Translations under genes and position numbers: made by a program
Notes under the pieces: model-generated
Told to the model about the DNA's origin: nothing
The model's input: only the letters and a program-made list of their open reading frames with translations
The model's database searches: none
DNA from: CATQHS01 sp963422655
GTDB lineage: Bacteria; Actinomycetota; Acidimicrobiia; Acidimicrobiales; Aldehydirespiratoraceae
Direction of reading: 5' to 3'
DNA: 64,000 nt
Assembly: GCA_963422655.1 (NCBI GenBank)
Contig: OY730440.1
Location: forward strand, 2,480,001 to 2,544,000
In this document: positions 44,701-52,341 of the stretch, piece after piece
How the letters are laid out: every line of letters begins with the position of its first letter
Numbering within the stretch: the stretch's first letter is position 1

Positions 44701-45082
44701 CGGCCACTATGTCCTTCTCCAGGAATTTTGGTGGTGATAGAATCGTCGCCGTCTTCCAGAGATTCTCGAACCAGTCTTCAGCGCGTTCTAGCGATGCCGC
44801 CCTGAAGTCAGAGCGTGACCACTCCTGAGGCGTCGAAGGTGCCGTCCCCTCGGTGACAACCATGACCGACCATCCCCGCGGCTGACTGAACGTGTAGATC
44901 CCCACCGGTAGGGGGACATTGTCCGAGTTGGCCATCCGGCATTGGTGGACGGAATCGAACCCGTGTGGTAAACCGGGCCGTTCGCGCAACGAGGGCCCAA
45001 CCAGCAAGAACTGCCGGACAGACATCCCCTCGAGGCAGTATACGGCGTCGGCTAAGACCGGCTTGTACGAGAGCTCCTTCAT
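41723..45082 (-). CDS. RapA-like Swi2/Snf2 ATPase (cassette gene 1)
   Basis: 1119 residues. Residues about 120-175 look like a small barrel of the kind found in front of RapA-type ATPases. The SF2 core has LLIADEVGLGKTIEAGLIW (235-253), DEAH (344-347), LSATPLNL (373-380), RVASEGLDFEF (680-690) and EQRIGRIDRFGQ (707-718). Around residue 920 the motif NHPLVRAAL matches the C-terminal region of E. coli RapA, which recycles RNA polymerase, and of DrmD-like defence ATPases. A charged coiled coil (about 1020-1100) ends the protein. No nuclease motif is visible. The ATG at 45082 has GGAG just upstream; later ATGs at 45025 and 44935 are possible. Confidence 0.8.
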   Translation of the reverse strand: MKELSYKPVLADAVYCLEGMSVRQFLLVGPSLRERPGLPHGFDSVHQCRMANSDNVPLPVGIYTFSQPRGWSVMVVTEGTAPSTPQEWSRSDFRAASLERAEDWFENLWKTATILSPPKFLEKDIVAVGPDRAEGTITKTPIFSNNTWIYAVRCEGRTRQCDEGDLDVLSVDDDPIDWVGRSPEGYRAVSATLTRSKLLQNLTDTVYSYEATRTIFRPYQFRPVIKLLNTDHHRLLIADEVGLGKTIEAGLIWTELEARRQADRVLVVCPSGLVGKWIAEMRERFGFDLLNLDRANLAKLHQLVEEDRFPTRYHAICSLERLRNWSQLEGFNDLAPRFDLIIVDEAHSFRNLGTQSNALGALLTEWAEALLFLSATPLNLGNEDLFNLLQILDPGEFDDQYSLEVRLQPNKVLNRVSASLLHTAVTSEQRVSWLRSLEQLPFGSAVAQRYEYEMLTKLLSKDSLNSGDVAEARRLITDLNTLSTVVTRTRKSEIDEDQTIRSPHPISVQLESTERALYDAIYDWQVARAKRLRAPLGFVGQMPLRLAGSCLQAAKTRLLTDEADWSTDEVNLDSYADGNLVDIDNSEMEQPPVKVMVAAKALGDLDTKYDMFISVLRPILEQDKRVLVFTFSRATLSYLHERLSKSFKTCVLHGGVPQDDRAGLIESFRACDYDVMVATRVASEGLDFEFCSAVVNYDLPWNPMEVEQRIGRIDRFGQQEKLINILNFTTPGTIETDIISRVHERIGVFTNSIGELEPILYAELPQLRKAMFDFELSKEQRELRLDKILTAVENNARLRDDLTEAADFLNVFDRALIDNFDNEVTNPGRYVGKSELVWLLKDWVDTSPGASCTTSADRVWLFFRGNNTLADALDRVQAAGERSSVELAGLAQKLRNEQEIPLCLDQEKARLNGHDLLSANHPLVRAALRGPETAMCRFGSARIADSDLDPGRYLVLVVIARWVGVRSYSKLWTAAVTPNREQADTSVGDTLLAALANGSLQPGSGLPSIWTEDSVQACQQELQTRLVSERKRRKSENEALSEARKNSYRESYQRKIINNERRIETLRGNRKISMIPLFESQIRNQQHRRDRLLEDVERKSHGTMDLEYLTLCDLEVAHA

Positions 45083-45252
45083 CGGCTCCAGCTACGGACC
45101 CCTTTCATGGCGCAGATCTACGCAGCACAATACATTGCAGTGGACGTACTCGCTTGAGGTCATGGACGCGGCGAATCCTCACGTGAACCCGATCTCTGAG
45201 ATTTTATCCGAGATGTTGCATGAACATACAAAAAGGTGGGTAGAGTGGCGGG
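45083..45252. other. Divergent control region between the ATPase cassette and argC
   Basis: 170 bases, A+T-richer than the arg operon, that must carry the leftward promoter for the cassette and the rightward promoter for argC. Apart from the candidate ARG box I see no box pair I would trust. If the cassette inserted here it may have replaced or displaced part of the original argC promoter. Confidence 0.5.
45216..45231 (+). promoter_or_regulatory. Candidate ARG box (ArgR operator)
   Basis: TTGCATGAACATACAA is an imperfect palindrome (6 of 8 positions pair between halves), A+T-rich, and 22 bases before the argC ATG. Size and composition fit the operator half of known ARG boxes, and argR is in the same operon, so arginine-dependent autoregulation is likely. 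A single box is seen; ArgR hexamers usually use two. Confidence 0.5.
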
Positions 45253-46290
45253 ATGCATCGGGTGGCTGTCATCGGGGCGTCGGGTTTCACCGGCGCCGAA
45301 CTGCTGCGGCTCTGCGCCGCCCACCCGACCTTCGAGGTGGTGGCGGCCACTGGTGACTCCACGGCCGGCCGACCCATAGCCGAGGTCCATCGGAACTTGG
45401 CTCCGGTCTACGGCCACCTCGAGCTGGAGGCCTATCAGCCTGGGGTGGCCGATGGCTGCGACGTGGTGTTCTGCGGGTTGCCCCACGGCGCCTCCCAGAC
45501 GATCGTTCCTGAAATCCGCAGCCGGACCCGCCACGTCGTGGATCTGGCCGCCGACTTCCGGCTGGCCGACCCCGACCTCTACCCGACCTGGTACGGCCGA
45601 GCCCACCGCGCCCCCGAGCTGCTGGACCGGTTCGTCTTCGGCCTGCCCGAGCTCTTCCGCCCCTCCATACGGTCGGCTGAGCTCATAGCCGCTCCCGGTT
45701 GCTACGTGACCGCCGCTTGCCTGGCCCTGGCTCCGCTGGTGGCGGCCGGGGCGATCCGACCCACCGGCATCATCGTCGACGCGGCCAGCGGTGTGTCAGG
45801 AGCGGGCCGGCCTCCCAAACCGAGCACTGCCTTCTGCACGGTCGATGAGGACTTCACCGCCTACGGGCTGCTCGATCACCGGCACACCCCCGAAATGGAG
45901 ATGGCCGTGGCTCGTCATGCCGACACCGAGGTGCAGATCCTGTTCACCCCCCACCTGGCTCCCATGAACAGGGGCATCCTGGCCACCTGCTATGGCCGCC
46001 CGCCCGGGACACCCCCCAGCACCGGCGAAGTGCTGGACCTGCTGGCCGACGCCTACCGGGGCGAACCCTTCGTCATGGTGAGCGAACGGTCCCCGTCCAC
46101 CAAAGCCACCCTGGGGTCCAACAGCGTGCATCTCACCGCCCGGGTCGACGCCCGGACCGGCTGGGTCATGGCCATCGCCGCGCTGGACAACCTGGTGAAG
46201 GGAGCCTCGGGTCAGGCCGTCCAGTGCGCCAATCTGGCCCTCGGCATCGACGAGACCGCCGGGCTGGCCGCGGCCGGCATGTACCCATGA
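45253..46290 (+). CDS. argC: N-acetyl-gamma-glutamyl-phosphate reductase
   Basis: 345 residues; NADPH-dependent reduction of N-acetylglutamyl phosphate to the semialdehyde, step 3 of arginine synthesis. The N-terminal nucleotide motif VIGASGFTGAELLRLCAAHP is followed by the catalytic Cys in APGCYVTAACLAL (about residue 152) and the conserved HRHTPEM. ATG at 45253 follows AAAAGGTGGG. First gene of argCJBDFRGH. Confidence 0.96.
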   Translation: MHRVAVIGASGFTGAELLRLCAAHPTFEVVAATGDSTAGRPIAEVHRNLAPVYGHLELEAYQPGVADGCDVVFCGLPHGASQTIVPEIRSRTRHVVDLAADFRLADPDLYPTWYGRAHRAPELLDRFVFGLPELFRPSIRSAELIAAPGCYVTAACLALAPLVAAGAIRPTGIIVDAASGVSGAGRPPKPSTAFCTVDEDFTAYGLLDHRHTPEMEMAVARHADTEVQILFTPHLAPMNRGILATCYGRPPGTPPSTGEVLDLLADAYRGEPFVMVSERSPSTKATLGSNSVHLTARVDARTGWVMAIAALDNLVKGASGQAVQCANLALGIDETAGLAAAGMYP

Positions 46291-47531
46291 GCCAGCCGAC
46301 CTCCCCGCTGACCCCGGCCGCCTTTCCCACCCTACCCCCGGTCGGAGGCGTGCGGCTGGCCGTGGCTACAGCCGGCTTGCGCTACACCGACCGGCCCGAT
46401 CTGATGCTGGTGGCGCTGCCCGAGACCACGACCATGGCCGGCGTGTTCACCCGGTCACAATGCCGCTCGGCGCCGGTGGACTGGTGCCGCCGGATCATCG
46501 GGGCGGGTCGGGGCCGGGCCATCGTGGCCAACGCCGGCAACGCCAACGCCTTCACCGGGGCCGCCGGCCGCACCGCGGCCCGCTTCACTGCCGATACCGC
46601 CGCCGCCGGGCTGGGGATCGTCAGCGACGAAGTATTCCTGGCTTCGACCGGGGTGATCGGCGAGCCGATGGCCACCGAGCCGCTTGGAGCCGCGCTGGGG
46701 AGGTTGGTCGCCGATCTGGCCGGATCCGATGCCCAGAGGTGGCTGGACGCCGCCACTGCCATCGGGACCACCGATACCTTCCCCAAGGGTTCGGCCGCGC
46801 CGGTGGCCGGGACCTCGGCCACGGTGGTGGGCATCGCCAAGGGCAGCGGCATGATCGCCCCCGACATGGCCACCATGCTCGCTTTCGTGTTCACCGACCT
46901 GGCCGTACCGGCCCCGGTACTGCAGGCGGCGCTGGACCGATCGGTGAACACCAGCTTCAACCGGATCACCGTTGACTCCGACACCTCCACCAGCGACACG
47001 GTGCTGCTGGCCGCCACCGGGACGGTCCCAGGCCCGGTGCCGATCGTCGAAGGTGGCAGCCGCCCCGAGCCGGGCGCGGCCTTGCAAGCCGCTCTCGATG
47101 CCGTCACCGAAGATCTCGCTCACCAGATCGTACGGGACGGCGAAGGCGCCACCAAGTTCGTGACCATCACCGTTACCGGCGCGGCCAGCGACGAGTCCGC
47201 GGCGGTGATTGCCCGGGCCATTGCCGACTCCCCGCTGGTGAAGACGGCCCTGGCCGCCGCCGACGCCAACTGGGGTCGCATAGTGATGGCGGTGGGCAAG
47301 GCGGGCCAGCCCGCCGACCGGGACAGGCTGGCCATCTGGATCGGCGACGAGCAGTGCGCCCAGGCCGGAGCGGTGCAGTCCGGCTACCGCGAAGACCGGG
47401 CTACTCGCCACCTGCAGGGGTCCGAGATAAATATCCGGGCAGATGTCGGTATCGCCGCCGGGTCGGCCACGGTGTGGACCTGCGATCTCACCCACGCCTA
47501 CATCGACATAAACGCCGGGTACCGGTCGTGA
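46287..47531 (+). CDS. argJ: Bifunctional ornithine acetyltransferase / N-acetylglutamate synthase
   Basis: 414 residues. Recycles the acetyl group from N-acetylornithine to glutamate, making the pathway cyclic, and may also use acetyl-CoA. The precursor cleaves itself at a Thr: KGSGMIAPDMATMLAFVFTD contains the ATML processing site, with Thr as nucleophile. Other conserved parts are IVANAGNANAFTG and DANWGRIVMAVG. The ATG 46287 overlaps the argC stop (ATGA); the longer upstream frame is inside argC. Confidence 0.95.
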   Translation: MSQPTSPLTPAAFPTLPPVGGVRLAVATAGLRYTDRPDLMLVALPETTTMAGVFTRSQCRSAPVDWCRRIIGAGRGRAIVANAGNANAFTGAAGRTAARFTADTAAAGLGIVSDEVFLASTGVIGEPMATEPLGAALGRLVADLAGSDAQRWLDAATAIGTTDTFPKGSAAPVAGTSATVVGIAKGSGMIAPDMATMLAFVFTDLAVPAPVLQAALDRSVNTSFNRITVDSDTSTSDTVLLAATGTVPGPVPIVEGGSRPEPGAALQAALDAVTEDLAHQIVRDGEGATKFVTITVTGAASDESAAVIARAIADSPLVKTALAAADANWGRIVMAVGKAGQPADRDRLAIWIGDEQCAQAGAVQSGYREDRATRHLQGSEINIRADVGIAAGSATVWTCDLTHAYIDINAGYRS

Positions 47532-48430
47532 ACGAAGCGCCGGCCCGGGGTTTCGAGCCCGACCGGAGGGCTCGAGCCTTGGTGGAGGCCCTGCCGTACA
47601 TACAGCGCTTCCGGGGCGCAGTGGTAGTAGTGAAGCTCGGCGGCCATGCCATGGTCGACCCGGGTCTGGCCGCTTCGTTCGGTCGAGACGTCATGTTGTT
47701 GCGGTCGGTCGGGCTCCGGCCCGTTGTCGTGCACGGCGGGGGTCCCCAGATCGGCGAGCACTTGGATCGGCTGGGCCGGCAAAGCAAGTTCCGCGACGGG
47801 TTGCGGATCACCGATGCCGAGACGCTCGACGTGGTGAGGATGGTGTTGGTCGGCAAGGTGGGCCGTGACATCGTGGCTGCGGTGAACGTGCACGGCGCTT
47901 ATGCGGTAGGGCTCTCGGGTGAGGACGGCCGGCTCATCACCGCCGTACCCCGCGACCCTGAGCTGGGCTTCGTGGGCGACGTGGCTCGCATCGATCCGAC
48001 CGTGATCGAGCGGCTCCTGGCCGAGGGCATGATCCCGGTGGTGTCCTCCGTCGGCTCCGACGAAACCGGTCAGGCCTACAACATCAACGCCGACACGGTG
48101 GCGGCGGCCCTGGCCGGGGCGCTGCGGGCCGAAAAGGTGATCTACCTCACCGACGTGGCCGGCCTGCTGGCCGACGTGGACGACCCGACCTCGATCGTGG
48201 CTCGGGCCACCGTGACCGAGATGGAGACCATGATCGGTGACGGGACGGTGAGTGGCGGGATGATCCCCAAGGCCCGGGCCTGCGTGGACGCCATCGGGGC
48301 CGGGGCCGGGTCGGCTCACCTGCTCGATGGGCGGGTCCCCCATGTGGTGCTGTTGGAGCTGTTCACCGACGCCGGTATCGGTACCATGGTCACTGGCACC
48401 GCCACTACCAGCCGCGGGGAGGCGTCGTGA
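47528..48430 (+). CDS. argB: Acetylglutamate kinase
   Basis: 300 residues; phosphorylates N-acetylglutamate in step 2. Amino-acid-kinase fold: VVVKLGGHAMVD (about 34-45) and VVVHGGGPQIGEHL bind ATP and substrate; SGEDGRLITA and YNINADTVAAALAGAL are typical. This is normally the arginine-feedback-inhibited step in organisms with ArgJ. The N-terminal helix before the core is present, which in hexameric, arginine-sensitive enzymes carries the inhibitor site. GTG start overlaps argJ (GTGA). Confidence 0.95.
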   Translation: MNEAPARGFEPDRRARALVEALPYIQRFRGAVVVVKLGGHAMVDPGLAASFGRDVMLLRSVGLRPVVVHGGGPQIGEHLDRLGRQSKFRDGLRITDAETLDVVRMVLVGKVGRDIVAAVNVHGAYAVGLSGEDGRLITAVPRDPELGFVGDVARIDPTVIERLLAEGMIPVVSSVGSDETGQAYNINADTVAAALAGALRAEKVIYLTDVAGLLADVDDPTSIVARATVTEMETMIGDGTVSGGMIPKARACVDAIGAGAGSAHLLDGRVPHVVLLELFTDAGIGTMVTGTATTSRGEAS

Positions 48431-49632
48431 ACCGGGCCGCGCTGATGAACAACTACGGGCCCCAGCCTGTCACCTTCGTCAGGGGATCAGGGGCCGAGCT
48501 GTTCGACTCCGAAGGCCGGCGCTACCTCGACTTCCTGTGCGGATTGGCCGTCACCAGCCTGGGCCACGCCCACCCCCGTGTGACCGCGGCCCTGCGCGAC
48601 CAGGCCGGCCGGTTGACGCACGTCTCGAACCTGTACGCCAACGAGCTGACGGGCGGCGTTGTCGACCTTCTCGACCGGTTGGTGCGCCAGGGTCGGCCCG
48701 CTGCTACCACCGGGCCATCCGGCGCGGAGGAGCCGGGCCGGGTCCTGTTCCAGAACTCCGGCGCCGAGGCCAACGAAGCCGCCATCAAACTGGCCCGCAA
48801 GTACCAGGGCCGGGGCCGCCATGTAGTGGTGAGCACCCTGCGGTCGTTCCACGGCCGCACCCTGGCCACGCTGGCCGCCACCGGTCAGCCCGAGAAGCAC
48901 GAGCCGTTCCAACCGCTCCCGGAGGGCTTCCGCCATGTGTCTTGGAACGACCTCGACGAGCTCGAATCCAGCCTCGGGCCCGAGGTGGGAGCGGTCCTGC
49001 TCGAGCCCATCCAAGGCGAGGGCGGGGTCAACCCGGCTTCGCCGGGCTACCTGCGGGGCGGGCGCGACCTCTGTGACGAGCGGGGAATCCTGCTGATCAT
49101 GGACGAGATCCAGACCGGCCTGGCCCGCACCGGAGAGTGGTTCGGTTTCCACCATGCCGGTATCCGGCCCGACATCGTGACGGTGGCCAAGGCCTTGGGC
49201 AACGGCATGCCGATAGGAGCGGTGTGGGCCCGGCCCCGGGTGGCGGACGCCTTCGGACCCGGCGACCACGGGTCGACCTTTGCCGGCCAGCCCCTGGCCC
49301 TGGCTGCGGCCACCGCCGTGCTCGAGACCATGATGGCCATGGACGCGCCGACGGTGGTCCGGGCCCGGGGCGAGACTCTGCGGGGGTTACTGGACAGGAT
49401 CGAGGGTGTCACACAGGTTCGAGGCTCAGGGCTGCTGCTGGCGGCCGAGCTGGACAAAGGGATGCTGGGGTCACGGACCGCCGGTGACATCGCCCGGGCC
49501 TGCCTTCACCGGGGCTTGGTGGTCAACGGCGTGACCCCGACCGCGTTGCGCTTCGCTCCTCCTTTCATCGTCACCGACGCCGAGCTGGCCGAGGGCGTCG
49601 GCGTGGTCGAATCCGTGCTGGGGGACTCGTGA
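48427..49632 (+). CDS. argD: Acetylornithine aminotransferase
   Basis: 401-residue class III PLP aminotransferase making N-acetylornithine from the semialdehyde and glutamate. Visible: FLCGLAVTSLGHAHP, the phosphate-binding FQNSGAEANEAAIKLARKY, IMDEIQTGLARTGEWF, and the PLP Lys in TVAKALGNGMPIGAVW (about residue 256). GTG start overlaps the argB stop (GTGA). Confidence 0.95.
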   Translation: MNRAALMNNYGPQPVTFVRGSGAELFDSEGRRYLDFLCGLAVTSLGHAHPRVTAALRDQAGRLTHVSNLYANELTGGVVDLLDRLVRQGRPAATTGPSGAEEPGRVLFQNSGAEANEAAIKLARKYQGRGRHVVVSTLRSFHGRTLATLAATGQPEKHEPFQPLPEGFRHVSWNDLDELESSLGPEVGAVLLEPIQGEGGVNPASPGYLRGGRDLCDERGILLIMDEIQTGLARTGEWFGFHHAGIRPDIVTVAKALGNGMPIGAVWARPRVADAFGPGDHGSTFAGQPLALAAATAVLETMMAMDAPTVVRARGETLRGLLDRIEGVTQVRGSGLLLAAELDKGMLGSRTAGDIARACLHRGLVVNGVTPTALRFAPPFIVTDAELAEGVGVVESVLGDS

Positions 49633-49675
49633 CCGGTGTATCCACGGCGGAGGGGCCCATGACCGGGGAGAAATC

Positions 49676-50608
49676 GTGACCCGCCACCTGCTCGAGATCG
49701 ACGACCTGACCCCCGGCGAGCTCGGTCTCGTCCTCGACTTGGCGACCGACCCGGATCCCCGACCGGTGCTGGCGGGCCAGGGGGTGGCCCTGGTGTTCGA
49801 GAAGCCGTCGGCGCGGACCCGCAACTCGATGGAGATGGCGGTAGTGGGGTTGGGCGGGCATCCCACCTACATCGGGCCCGTCGAAGTCGGTCTCGACAGC
49901 CGCGAGAGCGTCGAGGACGTGACCGCCACCCTGGCTTGCTACCACCGGGTCATCGGAGCCCGGGTGTTCGAACATTCCACCGTCGAGCGCATGGCCGCGG
50001 TCGAGGCCGCTCCCGTGGTCAACCTGCTCAGCGACCAGGCTCACCCGATGCAAGCCCTGGCCGACCTGCTCACCGTCCGCGGGGAGCTGGGCCAGCTCGC
50101 GGGCCGGACCCTGGCCTATGTCGGTGACGCCAACAACGTGGCCCGCTCGTTGGCCATTGCCGCTGCCATGGCCGGGATGCAGGTGCGAGTGGCCAGCCCG
50201 GCCGGGTACGGGTTCGGCACCGCCACCTTGGATCGGATCCGGGCCGCCGGTTGCGAACCGGTCATCACCGAGCTCCCCGCCGAGGCGGTGCAGGGCGCCG
50301 ACGCCGTTTACACCGACGTGTGGACTTCGATGGGCCATGAGGGTGAGGAAGCTGAGCGCTGTCAAGCCTTCCGGGGTTTCACCGTGGACACGGCCCTGAT
50401 GGCCCGAGCCCGGCCCGAGGCCGTGTTCTTGCACTGCCTGCCCGCCCACCGGGGTCTGGAGGTGGCAGCCGAGGTGATCGACGGCCCCCGGAGTCGGGTA
50501 TGGGTCCAAGCCGCCAACCGGATGCACGCGGCCCGGGGGCTGCTGAGGTGGCTCCTGGCCCCGGGCGCGACCCCGGGCGGGCGGCCATCGAAGCTTGTCG
50601 AGCTATGA
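49676..50608 (+). CDS. argF: Ornithine carbamoyltransferase
   Basis: 310 residues; condenses carbamoyl phosphate and ornithine to citrulline. The carbamoyl-phosphate loop reads EKPSARTRNSMEMAV (STRTR-type, here SARTR), the second motif HPMQALADLLTV, and HCLPAHRG supplies the ornithine-side Cys. GTG start with GGGGAG 5 bases upstream, 43 bases after argD. It draws on the same carbamoyl phosphate that CarAB (further along this array) provides. Confidence 0.95.
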   Translation: MTRHLLEIDDLTPGELGLVLDLATDPDPRPVLAGQGVALVFEKPSARTRNSMEMAVVGLGGHPTYIGPVEVGLDSRESVEDVTATLACYHRVIGARVFEHSTVERMAAVEAAPVVNLLSDQAHPMQALADLLTVRGELGQLAGRTLAYVGDANNVARSLAIAAAMAGMQVRVASPAGYGFGTATLDRIRAAGCEPVITELPAEAVQGADAVYTDVWTSMGHEGEEAERCQAFRGFTVDTALMARARPEAVFLHCLPAHRGLEVAAEVIDGPRSRVWVQAANRMHAARGLLRWLLAPGATPGGRPSKLVEL

Positions 50609-50621
50609 GGGGTGGACGGCA

Positions 50622-51089
50622 ATGACCAAGGCCCGGCGTCAGCATTTGGTGTCCAAGCTGCTCGAGGACCACCCGGTCACGAGCCAGGTCCAACTGGTGG
50701 AGCTGCTAGCGGGCGAGAGCGTCACGGCTGCTCAGGCCACGGTGTCACGTGACCTCGGTGAGCTGGGCGCGGTCAAGGTCCGGGCCTCCGGCGGTGACAC
50801 CGTGTACGCCATTCCCGAACACCCCGCCGACCGCATCGCCTCTGAGGATCATTTGCGCCGAGTGTTGAGTGACTGGGTGGCCGACATCGGCTCGTCCGGC
50901 AATCTCGTGGTGTTGCGCACACCGCCGGGATCGGCCCACGTCGTGGCCTCGGCCCTGGATCGGGCCGGGCTCGATGGCATGCTGGGCACTGTGGCCGGTG
51001 ACGACACCTTGATCATCGTGGCCAGCGAGGGTGTTTCCGGGTCTGCTCTGGCCCGTCGGCTGAGCCATCTGGCCGGACTGGAAGTGTGA
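50622..51089 (+). CDS. argR: Arginine repressor
   Basis: 155 residues. N-terminal winged helix (TAAQATVSRDLGELGAVKV, about 42-60) binds ARG boxes; the C-terminal domain forms hexamers and binds arginine (DRAGLDGMLGTVAGDDTLII). ATG at 50622 with GGGGTGG upstream is preferred over the frame's earlier start inside argF. Being encoded within the operon it probably controls, it gives negative feedback on its own level. Confidence 0.95.
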   Translation: MTKARRQHLVSKLLEDHPVTSQVQLVELLAGESVTAAQATVSRDLGELGAVKVRASGGDTVYAIPEHPADRIASEDHLRRVLSDWVADIGSSGNLVVLRTPPGSAHVVASALDRAGLDGMLGTVAGDDTLIIVASEGVSGSALARRLSHLAGLEV

Positions 51090-52339
51090 CCATGGCCGAG
51101 ACCTACGATCCGACACCGGTTGCGGCCGACACCGTCTCCAAGGTCGTCCTGGCCTATTCCGGCGGGCTCGACACGTCGATCATCCTGCACTGGCTCCGAG
51201 ACACCTACGGGTGCGACGTGGTCACTTTCACCGCCGATCTCGGTCAAGGCGACGAGCTCTGCTCGGCTCGGGCCAAGGCCGAGCAGATGGGCGTGCCCGA
51301 AGGCGACATCTTCGTGGAGGACCTCCGGGAGGAGTTCGTCGGCGAATACGTCTTCCCGATGTTTCGGGCCAATGCCGTCTACGAAGGCGAATACCTGCTG
51401 GGTACCTCGATCGCTCGCCCGCTCATTGCCAAGCGGCTGGTGGAGATCGCCGCCGAGACCGCTGCCGACGCCATCAGCCACGGCGCCACTGGCAAAGGCA
51501 ACGACCAGATCCGCTTCGAGCTCGGCGCCTACGCCCTGGCTCCCGATATCAGAGTCATCGCTCCGTGGCGTCAGTGGGATCTCGACTCCCGGGCGTCGCT
51601 CATGGCCTACGCGGCCACCCACGGCATCGGCGTGGAGATGAGCCGGGGCGCCGAGTCGCCGTTCTCCACCGACGCCAACCTGTTGCACATCTCCTACGAG
51701 GGCGGGCCCCTGGAGGACCCCTGGCTCGAACCCCCGGCGGACATGTGGCGCTGGTCGGTGAGCCCGGAGATGGCCCCCGACGAAGCCACCTACCTGAATC
51801 TCACCTACTCCGGCGGCGACGTGGTAGCTGTCGACGGCGAGCCCATGCCCCCGGCTCGGGTGCTGACCACCCTCAACGAGGTGGGGGGAGCCAACGGAGT
51901 GGGCCGCCTCGACATCGTGGAGAACCGCTACGTGGGCATCAAGAGCCGGGGCGCCTACGAAACCCCGGGCGGGACGATCATGTTGCGGGCCCACCGAGCC
52001 ATCGAGTCGATCACCCTCGATCGGGAGGTGGCCCACCTCAAGGACTCGCTCGTGAGCAGTTACGCGGCGCTGATCTACAACGGCTATTGGTGGAGCCCCG
52101 AGCGACTCATGCTCCAGACCGCCATCGACCACAGCCAGGCTCACGTGAATGGCGAGGTGCGGGTGAAGCTCTACAAGGGCAACGTCGACATCGCCGGCCG
52201 CCGGTCCGACGATTCGCTGTTCGACTCCAGGATCGCCACCTTCGAGGCCGACGAGGGAGCATACGACCAAGCCGATGCCGAGGGTTTCATAAAGCTCAGC
52301 GCTCTCAGGCTCCGGAATCTGGCCCGCAAGCGGGGCTGA
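51086..52339 (+). CDS. argG: Argininosuccinate synthase
   Basis: 417 residues; ATP-dependent joining of citrulline and aspartate. The PP-motif LAYSGGLDTSIILHWL is at the N-terminus, followed by SHGATGKGNDQIRFEL and the citrulline-binding AYETPGGTIMLRAHR region. GTG at 51086 overlaps the argR stop (GTGA); an ATG two codons later is the alternative. Confidence 0.95.
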   Translation: MTMAETYDPTPVAADTVSKVVLAYSGGLDTSIILHWLRDTYGCDVVTFTADLGQGDELCSARAKAEQMGVPEGDIFVEDLREEFVGEYVFPMFRANAVYEGEYLLGTSIARPLIAKRLVEIAAETAADAISHGATGKGNDQIRFELGAYALAPDIRVIAPWRQWDLDSRASLMAYAATHGIGVEMSRGAESPFSTDANLLHISYEGGPLEDPWLEPPADMWRWSVSPEMAPDEATYLNLTYSGGDVVAVDGEPMPPARVLTTLNEVGGANGVGRLDIVENRYVGIKSRGAYETPGGTIMLRAHRAIESITLDREVAHLKDSLVSSYAALIYNGYWWSPERLMLQTAIDHSQAHVNGEVRVKLYKGNVDIAGRRSDDSLFDSRIATFEADEGAYDQADAEGFIKLSALRLRNLARKRG

Positions 52340-52341
52340 TC

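Larger units (their letters stand above)
39666..45252. other. Accessory insertion between pheT and argC (two-ATPase cassette)
   Basis: This 5.6-kb segment interrupts two housekeeping operons and runs opposite to both. Lines counted by eye give 28/60 (40621-40680) and 29/60 (41881-41940) G+C, against 42/60 in pheT (38701-38760). Codon use follows this shift. Both genes are accessory helicase-like ATPases. No integrase, attachment repeat or inverted terminal repeat was found at either edge, so the mode of entry is unknown. Confidence 0.6.

Noticed and set aside
44943..44971. On the minus strand, GGGTTCGATTCC followed by GTCCACCA looks like the 3' end of a tRNA gene (T-loop plus CCA), at the edge of the accessory insertion.
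   Set aside because: The T-stem does not pair in the canonical register, there is no room for an acceptor stem between T-arm and CCA, and the bases are in-frame codons of the RapA-like gene. No D-arm or anticodon arm was found either.
41723..45082. DISARM (DrmD) or Dpd system.
   Set aside because: The Snf2-like ATPase resembles these in its core, but no methyltransferase, DrmA/B/C, phospholipase-D or queuine-related partner is present; the only partner is HelD-like.
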